Counted from the stretch's first letter, positions 40,607 through 50,914 are shown. The stretch: DNA of 64,000 nt from Deltaproteobacteria bacterium (GCA_024276935.1 JAJRWH010000005.1:45593-109592); one strand, 5' to 3'. Notes: generated by a model from the letters alone, not told the origin. Numbers and translations are program-made.

Positions 40607-40654
40607 GTCGGCCTGCCTCCCACTATCCCTTGACTACAACATCAGCAAAACAAA

Positions 40655-41434
40655 TCATTTTGTCCCGGAAAGAAATCCTCGCACGAAACGGGTCCGATCA
40701 GGACGTTCACGATGCAGGAGGGCGGTACAGATCGCCATGGCGGCATGTCCCCCCAACAAATTGAAGATTTCTTCATCAATATCGCTAAAACTGGTTTTCT
40801 GCGCCAGAAGGCGATAAATAACCAGTGCGCCAATCACCTCATTGTCAACCTGCAAGGGAACCACAGCCTTGATCGCAGACTCGGCGAGTTGCGACAACTC
40901 ATCGGTATCGGCAATCCATGCCTGCCGCTGAGCAAGAGCTCGGGCGATACAGGGATCGTCAGTCCCGACGGCAGGTAGCCCCCCGGTTGACTCACCAGAC
41001 AAGGCTGGCACCAGTTGGCCCTGTTCATTCAACAGCAGCAGGGAAAACTTTTCGGCACCAACGAGATTCAACAATACTTCTTCGATAATTCGGACAATTT
41101 CATCGACATCAAAGGTTGAATGCAATTGGTAGGTGGTAATATACAGATTGGCCAGAAGGTTGTTTTCAGCTTCAATCTCGGCGTAACGATTTGCGAAATC
41201 AAGGCCTTCCTGCTCAATAGAACTGATCCGGCTGAGAATTTCAGCCTTTTCAGCTTCAGACTGACGAAGTTTTTCCTGCAGTCGTTCGATCTCGGCTGAA
41301 GGACCTTCAGTCCGCAATTGCTGTTCAAGTTCAAGAACACGGTAGCGCAGGCGCTCGTTCTCTTTCAGCAGCCCCTGGGTAAACTCGGCGCCCTTCTTGA
41401 ACACCTGTAGAAATTCTTCTGCCCGCGAGGCCAT
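40655..41434 (-). CDS. Coiled-coil plus GAF-domain protein in chemosensory operon
   Basis: Heptad-rich N-terminus (LKENERLRYRVLELEQQLR...EKLRQSEAEKAEILSRIS) then GAF-like YITTYQLHSTFDVDEIVRIIEEVLLNLVGAEKFSLLLLNEQGQLVP. Start trimmed to MASRAEEF. Confidence 0.8.
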   Translation of the reverse strand: MASRAEEFLQVFKKGAEFTQGLLKENERLRYRVLELEQQLRTEGPSAEIERLQEKLRQSEAEKAEILSRISSIEQEGLDFANRYAEIEAENNLLANLYITTYQLHSTFDVDEIVRIIEEVLLNLVGAEKFSLLLLNEQGQLVPALSGESTGGLPAVGTDDPCIARALAQRQAWIADTDELSQLAESAIKAVVPLQVDNEVIGALVIYRLLAQKTSFSDIDEEIFNLLGGHAAMAICTALLHRERPDRTRFVRGFLSGTK

Positions 41435-41577
41435 GCCACCTGAATCATTGTTCTCGGTCAAAATATCCTCCCGAAAAATCACCCCCGTTCCCGAACCGGT
41501 TAAAAGGTCAGGATGATGGGCAACAAAATCGCGCTATCCTATCAGGAATACAGAAAAAAAACCAGCGATAGCCTGAG

Positions 41578-42636
41578 TTATTTACTCCGCTGTAAAACTT
41601 CATGAACAAGGTCATCCAGGGCAATAACACCACTGACACAACCGGTAGCAATAGCTTCTTTCGGCATTCCGTAAACCACACAGGACTCCTCAGCCTCGGC
41701 AAGAATCTGCCCTCCCCTTTCCTTGACCGTACGCACCCCGGCTGCGCCGTCATTACCCATTCCCGTCAAAACCATGGCCAGCAGTTCGGGGCCGTAAGCC
41801 TCGGCCGCCGAATTAAAAAGAACATCAACCGACGGCGTATATACCTGACGTTTTGGTGGCGCAACGATATGAATCCCGACTCCGTCATCAAGCTTGCGCA
41901 ATATCATATTGCGCCCCCCGGGGCAGATATAGACATGGCCGGGCTGCATGCAATCACCAGTGACGGCCTCGGTAACCTTTAACAGGGAATGATCATTGAG
42001 GCGCTCAGCAAAACTGCGGGTAAAACCTGGTGGCATATGTTGGGCAACGGCAAAGCCCAGCTCAGGAACCGACCTGAAACTGGAAAAGAATTTGTGTAAG
42101 GCCGGGGGGCCACCGGTCGACGAACCGATCACAACCGCCGCAGGTGAACAGAATTGGGATTGCACAGGTAAAGGAGCAAGTTCAACAGTCTCTTTGTTGT
42201 CAGCTTTCAGGGCCTGACGTAAGCGGAACTGGTGCGGATTACAGGCGGCAAAATCGCGGATCTTCCGCTCCAGATCCTCCTGAATCGAATAAAACTGCGA
42301 ACTGATCGGCCGGGAAGGCTTGGCAACAAAATCGATGGCTCCCAACTCAAGAGCCTTGAAAACATCACCCTCACTACTACGGGAAGAGATCACGATCACC
42401 GGAATTGGATTGGACTGCATGATAAGACGCAGCATGCTGAACCCACCCATGCGCGGCATCTCAAGATCGAGAGTTATCAGATCAGGTTTAAGCTCAAGGG
42501 CCTTGCGCAGACCGATTTCACCGTCACTGGCATACCCGGCAATCTGAACTTCGGGCATCGGTTCAAGCATTTTGCCAATCGACACCCGATTGAAGGCAGA
42601 ATCATCAACAACCAGAACTCTTATCGGGGACGCCAT
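41578..42636 (-). CDS. cheB: CheB protein-glutamate methylesterase
   Basis: 352 aa; receiver plus methylesterase SSTGGPPALHKFFS; MVLTGMGNDGAAGVRTVKERGG. Confidence 0.96.
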   Translation of the reverse strand: MASPIRVLVVDDSAFNRVSIGKMLEPMPEVQIAGYASDGEIGLRKALELKPDLITLDLEMPRMGGFSMLRLIMQSNPIPVIVISSRSSEGDVFKALELGAIDFVAKPSRPISSQFYSIQEDLERKIRDFAACNPHQFRLRQALKADNKETVELAPLPVQSQFCSPAAVVIGSSTGGPPALHKFFSSFRSVPELGFAVAQHMPPGFTRSFAERLNDHSLLKVTEAVTGDCMQPGHVYICPGGRNMILRKLDDGVGIHIVAPPKRQVYTPSVDVLFNSAAEAYGPELLAMVLTGMGNDGAAGVRTVKERGGQILAEAEESCVVYGMPKEAIATGCVSGVIALDDLVHEVLQRSK

Positions 42637-43514
42637 CAGCCCTCCCCTTCTGAACCGTTTGCTGCTTCCGGCTTCTGATACAACATGTCATGCGTGAAAT
42701 GACGCAGCTTGAAGTCTGTGCTGATATTCATCAACGATTCAGAATGCCCCAGCAGCAGATATCCGCCTGGCTGTAAACTCTTATAGAAGGATTTTATGAC
42801 CTTTTTTTTCGCTTCGTGATCAAAATAGATAATGACATTACGGCAGAATATAAAATCCATCTTTCCCAGCAACGCCACACGATTAAAATCGAAAAGGTTC
42901 AGATGGCTGATCGAAACCAGTTTTTTCACCTGATCCTTGATCCGCCACTTCTGCCCCTCGGTAGTGAAATAACGATTGAGATAATACTGGCTGGTGGTGC
43001 GAAATGAATTTTTTCCGTAAAGTCCCTCACGCGCGGTTTTCAAAACCTGCTGGCTGATATCCGTTCCGATAATTTCAATCGACCAGTCCTGTAACAACGG
43101 CTTTTCGAGTAGCAGCATCGCCAGGGTATATGGCTCTTCACCACTGGAACAACCGGCACTCCAGATCCGCAGGCGCCGATCACCCAACTGCTCTTTCTGG
43201 CAAACAAATTCGGGGATGACTTCATCGACAAATGTTTTCAGTTGAAAATCTTCCCGAAAAAAATAGGTTTCGTTGGTCGTCAGCAGATCAATCGCTGTCG
43301 CAAGTTCCTGCTCACACTCCTGGCCATAACGCAATTGATAGTAGTAATCACGAAAACTGTCGAGATGAAGATCGACCAGCCGTTTGTTTAAACGTTTTTC
43401 CAGCAGATACTTCGACTCATCAGCAAAATAAAGACCGCAATGCTGATAGATCAGATCACGCAACAGATGAAACTCGGCCAGATCAAGCGCAATGTCGGTA
43501 TTGAAAATAAACAT
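42636..43514 (-). CDS. cheR: CheR chemotaxis methyltransferase
   Basis: LRIWSAGCSSGEEPYTLAMLLLEKP; FIFCRNVIIYFDHEAKKKVI. TGATG overlap with cheB. Confidence 0.96.
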   Translation of the reverse strand: MFIFNTDIALDLAEFHLLRDLIYQHCGLYFADESKYLLEKRLNKRLVDLHLDSFRDYYYQLRYGQECEQELATAIDLLTTNETYFFREDFQLKTFVDEVIPEFVCQKEQLGDRRLRIWSAGCSSGEEPYTLAMLLLEKPLLQDWSIEIIGTDISQQVLKTAREGLYGKNSFRTTSQYYLNRYFTTEGQKWRIKDQVKKLVSISHLNLFDFNRVALLGKMDFIFCRNVIIYFDHEAKKKVIKSFYKSLQPGGYLLLGHSESLMNISTDFKLRHFTHDMLYQKPEAANGSEGEG

Positions 43515-45536
43515 TTAATCGTCCCGACCTGCCAGACGTGAACTGTGCTCGATGGCCTGTTGCAACGCCTGAACAACGACCTCTTCAGTTTCATTCACCA
43601 ACCGCTGCTGTAAAATATTCACGGCCAGATCAGAGCCACAACAGCCAAGAGCCTGGGCAGCCTCCGTTCGCACATCAGCCTGAGAATGATCGAGTAAAGA
43701 GGCTACGCAAGCAGTGGCCCACTCTGGATCGTCAGCACACGCCAACAGACGCAGAGCCACCTTGATCACCTCTGAATCCTGATGAATCAAGGCACGTTTC
43801 AGAAGTTTTTGCTGGTTTTGCGGCCAAACTTTTACCGCTGTTTCAAGCGCAGCTATTGCAACCAGACCCACCGGATCGTCAATTCCCTGAAGCAATATGT
43901 CGCCCACTGCATCGCAAGGAAACAGACCCAATGTCCGCATGACTTCAGCCCGTACCCAGATATCAGGATCTGAACTGGCCAGTTTCAACGCCTGCAAGAC
44001 AGTATTTTGTGGGCAACATCCAAGAGCGCTGACCGCCAGTCGTCTTACTTTTGCCGACTCATCAGTCAAAGCCAGAGTCAACCCGGAAACAACGGCATCC
44101 CCCTGGCTTCCCTGCAGAGACTTAACCGCTTCACAACGCACCAGACTGGACGAATCCTTGAGCCCCTGCAACAGATATCCTTCAATTGCTACGGCATCGA
44201 TCCGGCCCATGATCCGAATGACCCGTTTACGCTTTTCCATATCCTGGTCATGCAGCAACGGCGCTATTTTTTCAAGGACTGCGGCACTCTGTTGACCACC
44301 CATTGCCGCAACGGCATCAACCGCAGCATCTCTAATTTCAGGGGCGTCATCATCAAGCAGAGGAAGCAATAGCTCCAGCTGAGCAACAGTTCCCAAAACA
44401 CCCAGCGCCCTGACCGCTGCAAACCGAAACGCCAGATCCGGGTTCTGATACTCACCCAGAGCCAGCGGCAATGCCGTGGCAAATCCAAGTTCTGCGCCAA
44501 CAAAAAGCAGGTACAGCCGGGTCTCGGGGTCAGATTGACCCTGAGAGGTCACCAGCTGAGCATAGGCATCTTCACCCAGTTCGGCGAAGGTTGCCAGAAC
44601 CTGAGAACGCAGGTTCTCTTCGGCAAGACAAGCAAGAAGTCCCCGCAAATCCCGCTTGCGCGCTACGAAACCATACAGAAACAGCGCGGCCTCGCGTAAA
44701 TAAGATGACTCCTGGCTGAGGAGAGTTTCAAGATACTCGGCAATCTGTGTCGAATCGGTCTCCGCGGTAAGGGCCGCGGCCAGATCCTGCTTATCGACAG
44801 CCAAAACAAAAAGTGCCTGAACCGCTGCCTCACGTACCGGCCGCATCGGGTCAAGCAATCCCTCCACCAGACAGGGCAACACCTCCTGGCCACCAACCCG
44901 ACCAAAACAATCAAACAGGGCTTTACGCAGCAGCCGATCCCCCAGGTAGGGAACAAGTTTTGCGGTCGGAACATCCTTGCCAATCCGTGTCAGGGCCTGC
45001 AATATTGTGAATTTCAATCCAGGATCAGGATTATCCATCAAGTTCAGCAGAGGCAGGACAGCTGCCGACACCTTTAACTTTCCCAGGGTTTCAACAATTG
45101 CATAACGAACATTGATATCCGGATCCCCCAACGCGGCAATCAACTCATCGCTGCAAGCCGGGTCACCAATTTCACCGAGAATATCAACAATAAATTTACG
45201 AACCTCGACGTCCTGGCAGGATAATTCACGTTGCAGATCCGGGACAACACGCGACCCGAGACCAATCAGAATTTCAATTGCGGCATTGCGTAAACCCGCA
45301 TTTTCGTGATGATGAAGTTGTTTTATCAGCTCGGGGACCAGCGTTTCAGAAATCTGAAGCTGTGAGAATATTTCAACCGCAGCTTTTCTTACCCGCCAGT
45401 TTTCATCACCCAGCGCACGAAAAAAAAGGGCTGGAGAAAAGCGAGGCAAAGATAACATTTGCCTGACTGCAGCAAGCCGAACCTCGCAGTCCGATGCGGC
45501 AAGTTGCCGCTGAAGCTGTTTGGTTTTCTCATCCAT
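43515..45536 (-). CDS. HEAT-repeat protein in chemosensory operon
   Basis: Tandem ~31-aa helical repeats of the form ALGDPDINVRYAIVETLGKLKVSAAVLPLLNLM. Start at MDEKTKQLQ (45536). Confidence 0.85.
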   Translation of the reverse strand: MDEKTKQLQRQLAASDCEVRLAAVRQMLSLPRFSPALFFRALGDENWRVRKAAVEIFSQLQISETLVPELIKQLHHHENAGLRNAAIEILIGLGSRVVPDLQRELSCQDVEVRKFIVDILGEIGDPACSDELIAALGDPDINVRYAIVETLGKLKVSAAVLPLLNLMDNPDPGLKFTILQALTRIGKDVPTAKLVPYLGDRLLRKALFDCFGRVGGQEVLPCLVEGLLDPMRPVREAAVQALFVLAVDKQDLAAALTAETDSTQIAEYLETLLSQESSYLREAALFLYGFVARKRDLRGLLACLAEENLRSQVLATFAELGEDAYAQLVTSQGQSDPETRLYLLFVGAELGFATALPLALGEYQNPDLAFRFAAVRALGVLGTVAQLELLLPLLDDDAPEIRDAAVDAVAAMGGQQSAAVLEKIAPLLHDQDMEKRKRVIRIMGRIDAVAIEGYLLQGLKDSSSLVRCEAVKSLQGSQGDAVVSGLTLALTDESAKVRRLAVSALGCCPQNTVLQALKLASSDPDIWVRAEVMRTLGLFPCDAVGDILLQGIDDPVGLVAIAALETAVKVWPQNQQKLLKRALIHQDSEVIKVALRLLACADDPEWATACVASLLDHSQADVRTEAAQALGCCGSDLAVNILQQRLVNETEEVVVQALQQAIEHSSRLAGRDD

Positions 45537-45546
45537 GAGAAGCCTT

Positions 45547-46350
45547 TCAGACAAGTTGCAGCTCTTCGGCCCGGGCCGCAGAAAAACGCTTGAGGGCCAG
45601 CAACAGATAGTCCTGCTTGTCAAGTTCGACCTGCGGGATACGCCCCGCCAGCAAACGACGTCCCTCTTCCAGCTGGGAAGCCAGCCGATCTTCAAGGTCA
45701 CCCTGAATGATTCCCTGATCAATCTGCTCCTGGTGGTAAAGTGCGATATCTGCGATCAGCAATCGGGCAAGTTCTTCCGCCTGTTGACTGATTCCGGTAT
45801 TTTGAGCCAGGGGTCGTTCCTCGCCACGATCGTTCATCGGACAACGAGGGGCACTTTTGAGTGCCAGGTGAGGAGCCAGCTTCTGCACCAGAGGAATCAA
45901 CTGATCACTCAGATGATGCAGTTCAAGATAGGCGTCTGCGCCATAGAGCGATGAGGGTTTGCGCTTGTAAGCCGTACGATTGTAAACCGAAGGCAAAAGG
46001 ATGATTTTCAGTGGAGTCCCCGCCTGACGAATCTCTTCAATCAATTGAAACGGAAAAGCTCCCGGCAGGGCAACATCCAGTAACAGCACTGAAAATGGAT
46101 GACTGGCCAACAGGTTGCGGGTCATCCGGGCCGTATGACTCGTTTCAATCTCACCCAGATCATCCTGGCAGATATCCAGGATTGTCTGACAGATCTCCTC
46201 TTCGCCATGGGCAACAAGAATTCTGGACCGGTTTGCGGCATGAACAAATTTATGCCCGCAACTGCGACAAATCAGGGAAAGGTTTTTACCTGCATACTTG
46301 ACAGCGTCGATACGCAATTTTTTTTGACATGCGGGACAAACAATAATCAT
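45547..46350 (-). CDS. Zinc-ribbon plus degenerate receiver-like protein
   Basis: N-terminal CPACQ..CRSCG followed by receiver-like ILVAHGEEEICQTILDICQDDLG...VLLLDVALPG. Confidence 0.7.
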   Translation of the reverse strand: MIIVCPACQKKLRIDAVKYAGKNLSLICRSCGHKFVHAANRSRILVAHGEEEICQTILDICQDDLGEIETSHTARMTRNLLASHPFSVLLLDVALPGAFPFQLIEEIRQAGTPLKIILLPSVYNRTAYKRKPSSLYGADAYLELHHLSDQLIPLVQKLAPHLALKSAPRCPMNDRGEERPLAQNTGISQQAEELARLLIADIALYHQEQIDQGIIQGDLEDRLASQLEEGRRLLAGRIPQVELDKQDYLLLALKRFSAARAEELQLV

Positions 46351-46362
46351 CGGATCTCAACT

Positions 46363-46884
46363 CTAGTCAGTTTGATCTTCGAGCGCCTGTTTCTGGATTT
46401 TTTCGGCGTCGATAGTCTGATCACAGGAAAGGATTTTTTTCAGATTGATCAGCAACAGTAGTCTCCCCCGGTAACGACATACCGCGGGGAAAAACTCGCT
46501 ATCCGGGCCGGACATGTAATAGGGCGCCGGGCGAATCTCATCACGGGGAAAACTTGCAATTTCACTTATTTCATCAACAAACAAACCGACAATTCGTCCC
46601 TCAACGGCACAGATAACAATCCGTTCACGCGCTTCGACCTGGGTGTTGTTGACCCCGAAGCGTCGCCGCAGATCGACCACAGGGATAACCGCTTTACGCA
46701 AAGTGATCACACCATCGATATAGGCAGGGGCATGTGGAACCGCAACAATGGGAAGTGGCCGGATAATTTCGCGAATGGCCATAATATCCAGCGCATAAAA
46801 AGCTGACCCGACTCGCAAGCAGGCCAGCTTGATTTCATCCAGGGTCCCGTCTCCATTTACCGAAGGCAAAAACTGTCTGGTCAA
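46363..46884 (-). CDS. CheW-like adaptor
   Basis: LACLRVGSAFYALDIMAIREIIRPLPIVAVPHAPAYIDGVITLRKAVIPVVDLRRRFG. Confidence 0.93.
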   Translation of the reverse strand: MTRQFLPSVNGDGTLDEIKLACLRVGSAFYALDIMAIREIIRPLPIVAVPHAPAYIDGVITLRKAVIPVVDLRRRFGVNNTQVEARERIVICAVEGRIVGLFVDEISEIASFPRDEIRPAPYYMSGPDSEFFPAVCRYRGRLLLLINLKKILSCDQTIDAEKIQKQALEDQTD

Positions 46885-47255
46885 CGATTCTTCCCTACAA
46901 GCTGCTCGATAATATCGAGAACCATCGCAGATTTAAACGGTTTGGTAATATAGTGATCGGCACCAACATCCTCACCCCGGGCCAGATCTTCCGGGGTTTT
47001 TTTCGCCGTCAGCAATATCACGGGAATCTCCCGGGTTACCGGGTCACTTTTCAGGCGCTTACAAACCTCGAAGCCATCCATTTTAGGCAACATCACATCC
47101 AGCAGGACAAGATCAGGATTTTCTTCATTGACCGCTTCCAGAGCAGCCAACCCATTCGTCACCCCCTGAACCAGATAGCCTTTCGTTGTCAGTAGAATGC
47201 TTTCGAGTTTCAATAAACTCTCTTCGTCTTCGACGATTAACACTTTTTTCTGCAT
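46881..47255 (-). CDS. Single-domain response regulator
   Basis: MQKKVLIVEDEESLLKLESILLTTKGYLV; LVLLDVMLPKMDGFEVC; DHYITKPFK. Confidence 0.92.
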   Translation of the reverse strand: MQKKVLIVEDEESLLKLESILLTTKGYLVQGVTNGLAALEAVNEENPDLVLLDVMLPKMDGFEVCKRLKSDPVTREIPVILLTAKKTPEDLARGEDVGADHYITKPFKSAMVLDIIEQLVGKNR

Positions 47256-47331
47256 CTGGATTACCACCCTCCCTGCTTTGCCGCCAGTACCTGCTGCTGA
47301 CGAGTCCGATTTCCTGGCTGCTAAAAAGGGC

Positions 47332-47997
47332 TCAGCCCAATTCGGCATCGATTTCCATGATCTGCTGCGGATGCAACAGAATCAGCATTTTCCCTTGTTT
47401 GCGACCAATTCCCTGAACAAAAGCACCCGCCGGATCATCACCAACAAGCTGCGGAGATTCAATCTCACCCGCGGTCAAACGCACAACCTGTGAGACACGA
47501 TCAACCAACAAACCGTAACGCTGTTCCGGCCCCTCACATACAATGATTCTACGTAACTCGGAGTCGCTCTCATTGACACCCGCCAGACCAAGGCGCCGGT
47601 TCAGATCAATCACCGGCATAACTTCGCCACGCAGGGAGATAATCCCGGAAACATAATCCGGAACCTGGGGTAAATCGGTCAGAGTTCTCGGTTTGATCAA
47701 CTCTGAAACCACCTCAAGTTCTACGGCATATTCCTCTGCTCCCAGATAGAAACCCAGCCACTGAACCTGCTCGGCGACATCCTCCTCGTCGGAGACTATC
47801 AGCCCCTGGGTATATTCTTCTTCTGTCGCAAAATGGCCAGATTCGCCCTGTCCCCAGAACAGGTCTTCTTCCACCTGCGTCGGCAAGGCTCCGGAGGACT
47901 CAACAGACGGTGCAGCAGAGCTGTCAACCGAAGGCGCCTCTGCCGGTGCTGATTGGCCTTGGGTTCGCGCCTTTTTACGAATTTCTGCCAGATCCAT
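47332..47997 (-). CDS. CheW-like adaptor with acidic N-terminal extension
   Basis: LGFYLGAEEYAVELEVVSELIKPRTLTDLPQVPDYVSGIISLRGEVMPVIDLNRRLG. Confidence 0.92.
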   Translation of the reverse strand: MDLAEIRKKARTQGQSAPAEAPSVDSSAAPSVESSGALPTQVEEDLFWGQGESGHFATEEEYTQGLIVSDEEDVAEQVQWLGFYLGAEEYAVELEVVSELIKPRTLTDLPQVPDYVSGIISLRGEVMPVIDLNRRLGLAGVNESDSELRRIIVCEGPEQRYGLLVDRVSQVVRLTAGEIESPQLVGDDPAGAFVQGIGRKQGKMLILLHPQQIMEIDAELG

Positions 47998-48081
47998 AAA
48001 TTCCAGCCATCGACTTTTCCAACAACGATTTCAACCCGCCCAGTATAGCAGAAGAAACGGTTGACACAGAGAAAAAAACCC

Positions 48082-48885
48082 TCAAATACCTGTCAATTCC
48101 ACCACGACTTCGGCAATAATTGCCGCATCAATTTCACGGACCCCGCGTCCGAAAGCCTCAAGCAATGCCAGGGCTGCCGCCTGATTTATCCGCCGTGGAA
48201 TCCCTGACGAAAACTTATACAACTCACCAATTGCATCCTCGCGAAAAATACGGGTCGGGCTGCCAGCACAACGAACACGATGGTCAACATAGGCCGCCGT
48301 TTCTTCAAGGCTGAGTGGACCAACATTAAATTGCAAGCCGATGCGTTGTCGCAAAGGTTCATAAACAGGATGGGCCAGGCGCTGACGAAGTTCAGGCTGA
48401 CCAAGAAAAATCACCGCCAGCATGTTTCCATCATCAAGCTGAAAATTTGTCAGCAAACGAATCTCTTCAAACGTATCTCGATGCGGAATCAGGTGTGCCT
48501 CATCGATAATCAACACAGGCATTATCCCCTGCTGAAACAAACGATACAGCTGCTGCTCAATCTGCTCAAGCAAACCGATCCGGTTGTCAGCCGGGCTCTC
48601 AGACCCTAATTTCGCCACCAGACTGTGAAGAAATTCCAGCGGAGAAAGACGGGGGTTGGTCAACAGAGCCACCCGGGCCGTCTCATCCAACTCATCCATC
48701 AGCGCCCGTGACAAGGTTGTTTTTCCGCAGCCAATATCACCGGTCAGCAAAATCATCTCGCGCTCTTCAACCGCATGAAGCAAGCGTGCCAACGCCTCAC
48801 GGTGACTTCGTGACAGGTAAAGATACCTGGGATCAGGAGTCTTGCTGAACGGGCGTTCCTTAAGTTGAAAAAAATCTTTATACAT
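48082..48885 (-). CDS. ExeA/GspA-like AAA ATPase
   Basis: MYKDFFQLKERPFSKTPDPRYLYLSRSHREAL; Walker A LTGDIGCGKTTL; Walker B MPVLIIDEAHLI. 8-nt overlap with cheA. Confidence 0.9.
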   Translation of the reverse strand: MYKDFFQLKERPFSKTPDPRYLYLSRSHREALARLLHAVEEREMILLTGDIGCGKTTLSRALMDELDETARVALLTNPRLSPLEFLHSLVAKLGSESPADNRIGLLEQIEQQLYRLFQQGIMPVLIIDEAHLIPHRDTFEEIRLLTNFQLDDGNMLAVIFLGQPELRQRLAHPVYEPLRQRIGLQFNVGPLSLEETAAYVDHRVRCAGSPTRIFREDAIGELYKFSSGIPRRINQAAALALLEAFGRGVREIDAAIIAEVVVELTGI

Positions 48886-50902
48886 TCAGACTGCCATCTC
48901 CTCGCAGAGTATCATTGATCAGACTGCTGACATCGAGAACCAGTACGGTCCTCTGATTGCCAAGATCGGCGGCTCCGGCGACACCTTTGACAAAAGACAG
49001 CGCCTGGCCCAGAGATTTGATCACGACATCCTGCTGACCACGCAACTCATCCACCACGATCCCGAGACGTCGGTCCGAAAAACCAACGACAACAACGAAT
49101 TCTCCTGCAGTGGATGTCGTTTCATCCAGGGCAAACAACTGGTTCAGGCGCAAGAGGGGCAAGGTCTGATTGCGCAGTTCTATGACCTCCTGCCCTTCTA
49201 TTGTCTGAATCATGCCAGGTTCCAGCAACAATGTTTCCAGCACTGAAGTCAGGGGGATCGCATAATCACGCTGCTGGATGTGTACGACCAGAGCCTTGAT
49301 AATCGCCAGGGTAATCGGCAACGTCAGACTGATTCTGGTCCCCTGCCCGGGCTGGCTTTCAATATCAATCATCCCCGACATGGCCGAAATATTATTTTTG
49401 ACCACATCCATCCCCACACCCCTCCCCGAGTATTCACTGACCTCGTCACGGGTCGAAAATCCGGGGGTAAACAACAGATTGAACAGGTCCTGCCGGGTCA
49501 ATTGGGCCGCAGGATCGACCAGTCCTCTTTCAATCCCTTTCTGTCGCAAAACATCGGGATCAATCCCTTTGCCATCATCACTGATATCGAGCACAACATG
49601 ATTGCCACGTTGGGTCGCCCGCAATTCGATACGCCCGGTCTCAGGTTTACCTGCGGCAAGCCGCTCTGAACTCGGTTCTATTCCGTGGTCCAGGGAATTA
49701 CGCATGATATGCAACAGAGGGTCGGCAAGCTCTTCGGCAATCAATTTATCGAACTCGGTATCAGCACCAAAGGTCGAAAGTTCAACATTTTTGCCGAGCT
49801 CCCGGGCCATCCGCCTGACAACCCGGTTCATCTTGTCGAACAACTGGCGAACCGGAACCATCCGCACATCCATCACGGCCTTCTGCAACTCAACAAGTCG
49901 CCGGTCAAGAGCATGGACCGCTTTTTCCAGATCACGGGACAAGGGCTGTCCCGCCTGAGTCAAATCAGTGGCAACCTGGGCAATACTTCCCTTTACCAGA
50001 CCCAGTTCACCAACAATATTCATCAAGATATCCAGCTTGCCGATATCCACCCTCACCGAATGGCTTACTGAACGCAGTGAAGTGTCCTCAGTGGCGCCAG
50101 GGGCGGCAATTTCTTCACCGCCTGGTCCAGGTGATATTTCACACTCAGGTGAAGCCTCAGTTGTGGCTTCAGCAATAACTGTAAACTGACAATCGCTGAA
50201 CTCGACACGCTCGGCCAGAGTCTCAAGCGGAACCTTGCTGGCAAGCAGAATCCGAAAAGCCAACAGCGACGGATCATCATTGGCCGCCCCCGGCAAAGTG
50301 CTAATAACTTCACCAATATGCTTGAACTCACTGGTCAGTTCTGACAGATCGGTATCGAAAGAGTCGAGCGGAAACGCGACACTCGCCAACAGCAGCAAAG
50401 CTCCCTGGCCAAGATTGAACTTCAACCTGTGTTCTTCATACTCGGTCAGAACATTCAGCAATGAGGGATCAAGATCAAGAGCCATAAGAGAAACGCCCTC
50501 ACAGCTGCCTGAACCGGATATCAGAGCTTCAATTCGCTGAACATAGGCAGAGATATCAATCGTAAAATCGGAATCTGTGGCCTTGCCTCGCGTCAAGCGT
50601 CCCAGACCCTCTATGGTTTCAAACAACAGATCCAGCAGAATTCCATTTGGAGAAATTTTCCCCAAACGCAGATGATCCAGCAGGGATTCAAGGCGGTGCG
50701 CCAGTTCGGCAATGTCGTCAAAGCCGAACATCCCCGCGACCCCCTTGATCGAATGGGCATCACGAAAAATCCCGTTGATCAGATCAGGATTGATCTCTCC
50801 ACTTTCGATCTCGTCGCCAAATTGCGCCAGATCCTGACGCAACTTTTCGAGCAGTTCTTCTGCTTCGGCAAGAAAGTCGTCAAGTGCTTGTCGCGAACCC
50901 AT
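48878..50902 (-). CDS. cheA: CheA histidine kinase
   Basis: 674 aa; HPt IFRDAHSIKGVAGMFGF; HATPase DHGIEPSSERLAAGKPETGRI, FTPGFSTRDEVSEYSGRGVGMDVVKNNI; C-terminal CheW-like domain. Confidence 0.96.
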   Translation of the reverse strand: MGSRQALDDFLAEAEELLEKLRQDLAQFGDEIESGEINPDLINGIFRDAHSIKGVAGMFGFDDIAELAHRLESLLDHLRLGKISPNGILLDLLFETIEGLGRLTRGKATDSDFTIDISAYVQRIEALISGSGSCEGVSLMALDLDPSLLNVLTEYEEHRLKFNLGQGALLLLASVAFPLDSFDTDLSELTSEFKHIGEVISTLPGAANDDPSLLAFRILLASKVPLETLAERVEFSDCQFTVIAEATTEASPECEISPGPGGEEIAAPGATEDTSLRSVSHSVRVDIGKLDILMNIVGELGLVKGSIAQVATDLTQAGQPLSRDLEKAVHALDRRLVELQKAVMDVRMVPVRQLFDKMNRVVRRMARELGKNVELSTFGADTEFDKLIAEELADPLLHIMRNSLDHGIEPSSERLAAGKPETGRIELRATQRGNHVVLDISDDGKGIDPDVLRQKGIERGLVDPAAQLTRQDLFNLLFTPGFSTRDEVSEYSGRGVGMDVVKNNISAMSGMIDIESQPGQGTRISLTLPITLAIIKALVVHIQQRDYAIPLTSVLETLLLEPGMIQTIEGQEVIELRNQTLPLLRLNQLFALDETTSTAGEFVVVVGFSDRRLGIVVDELRGQQDVVIKSLGQALSFVKGVAGAADLGNQRTVLVLDVSSLINDTLRGDGSLNV

Positions 50903-50914
50903 ATCTGCTCCTGC

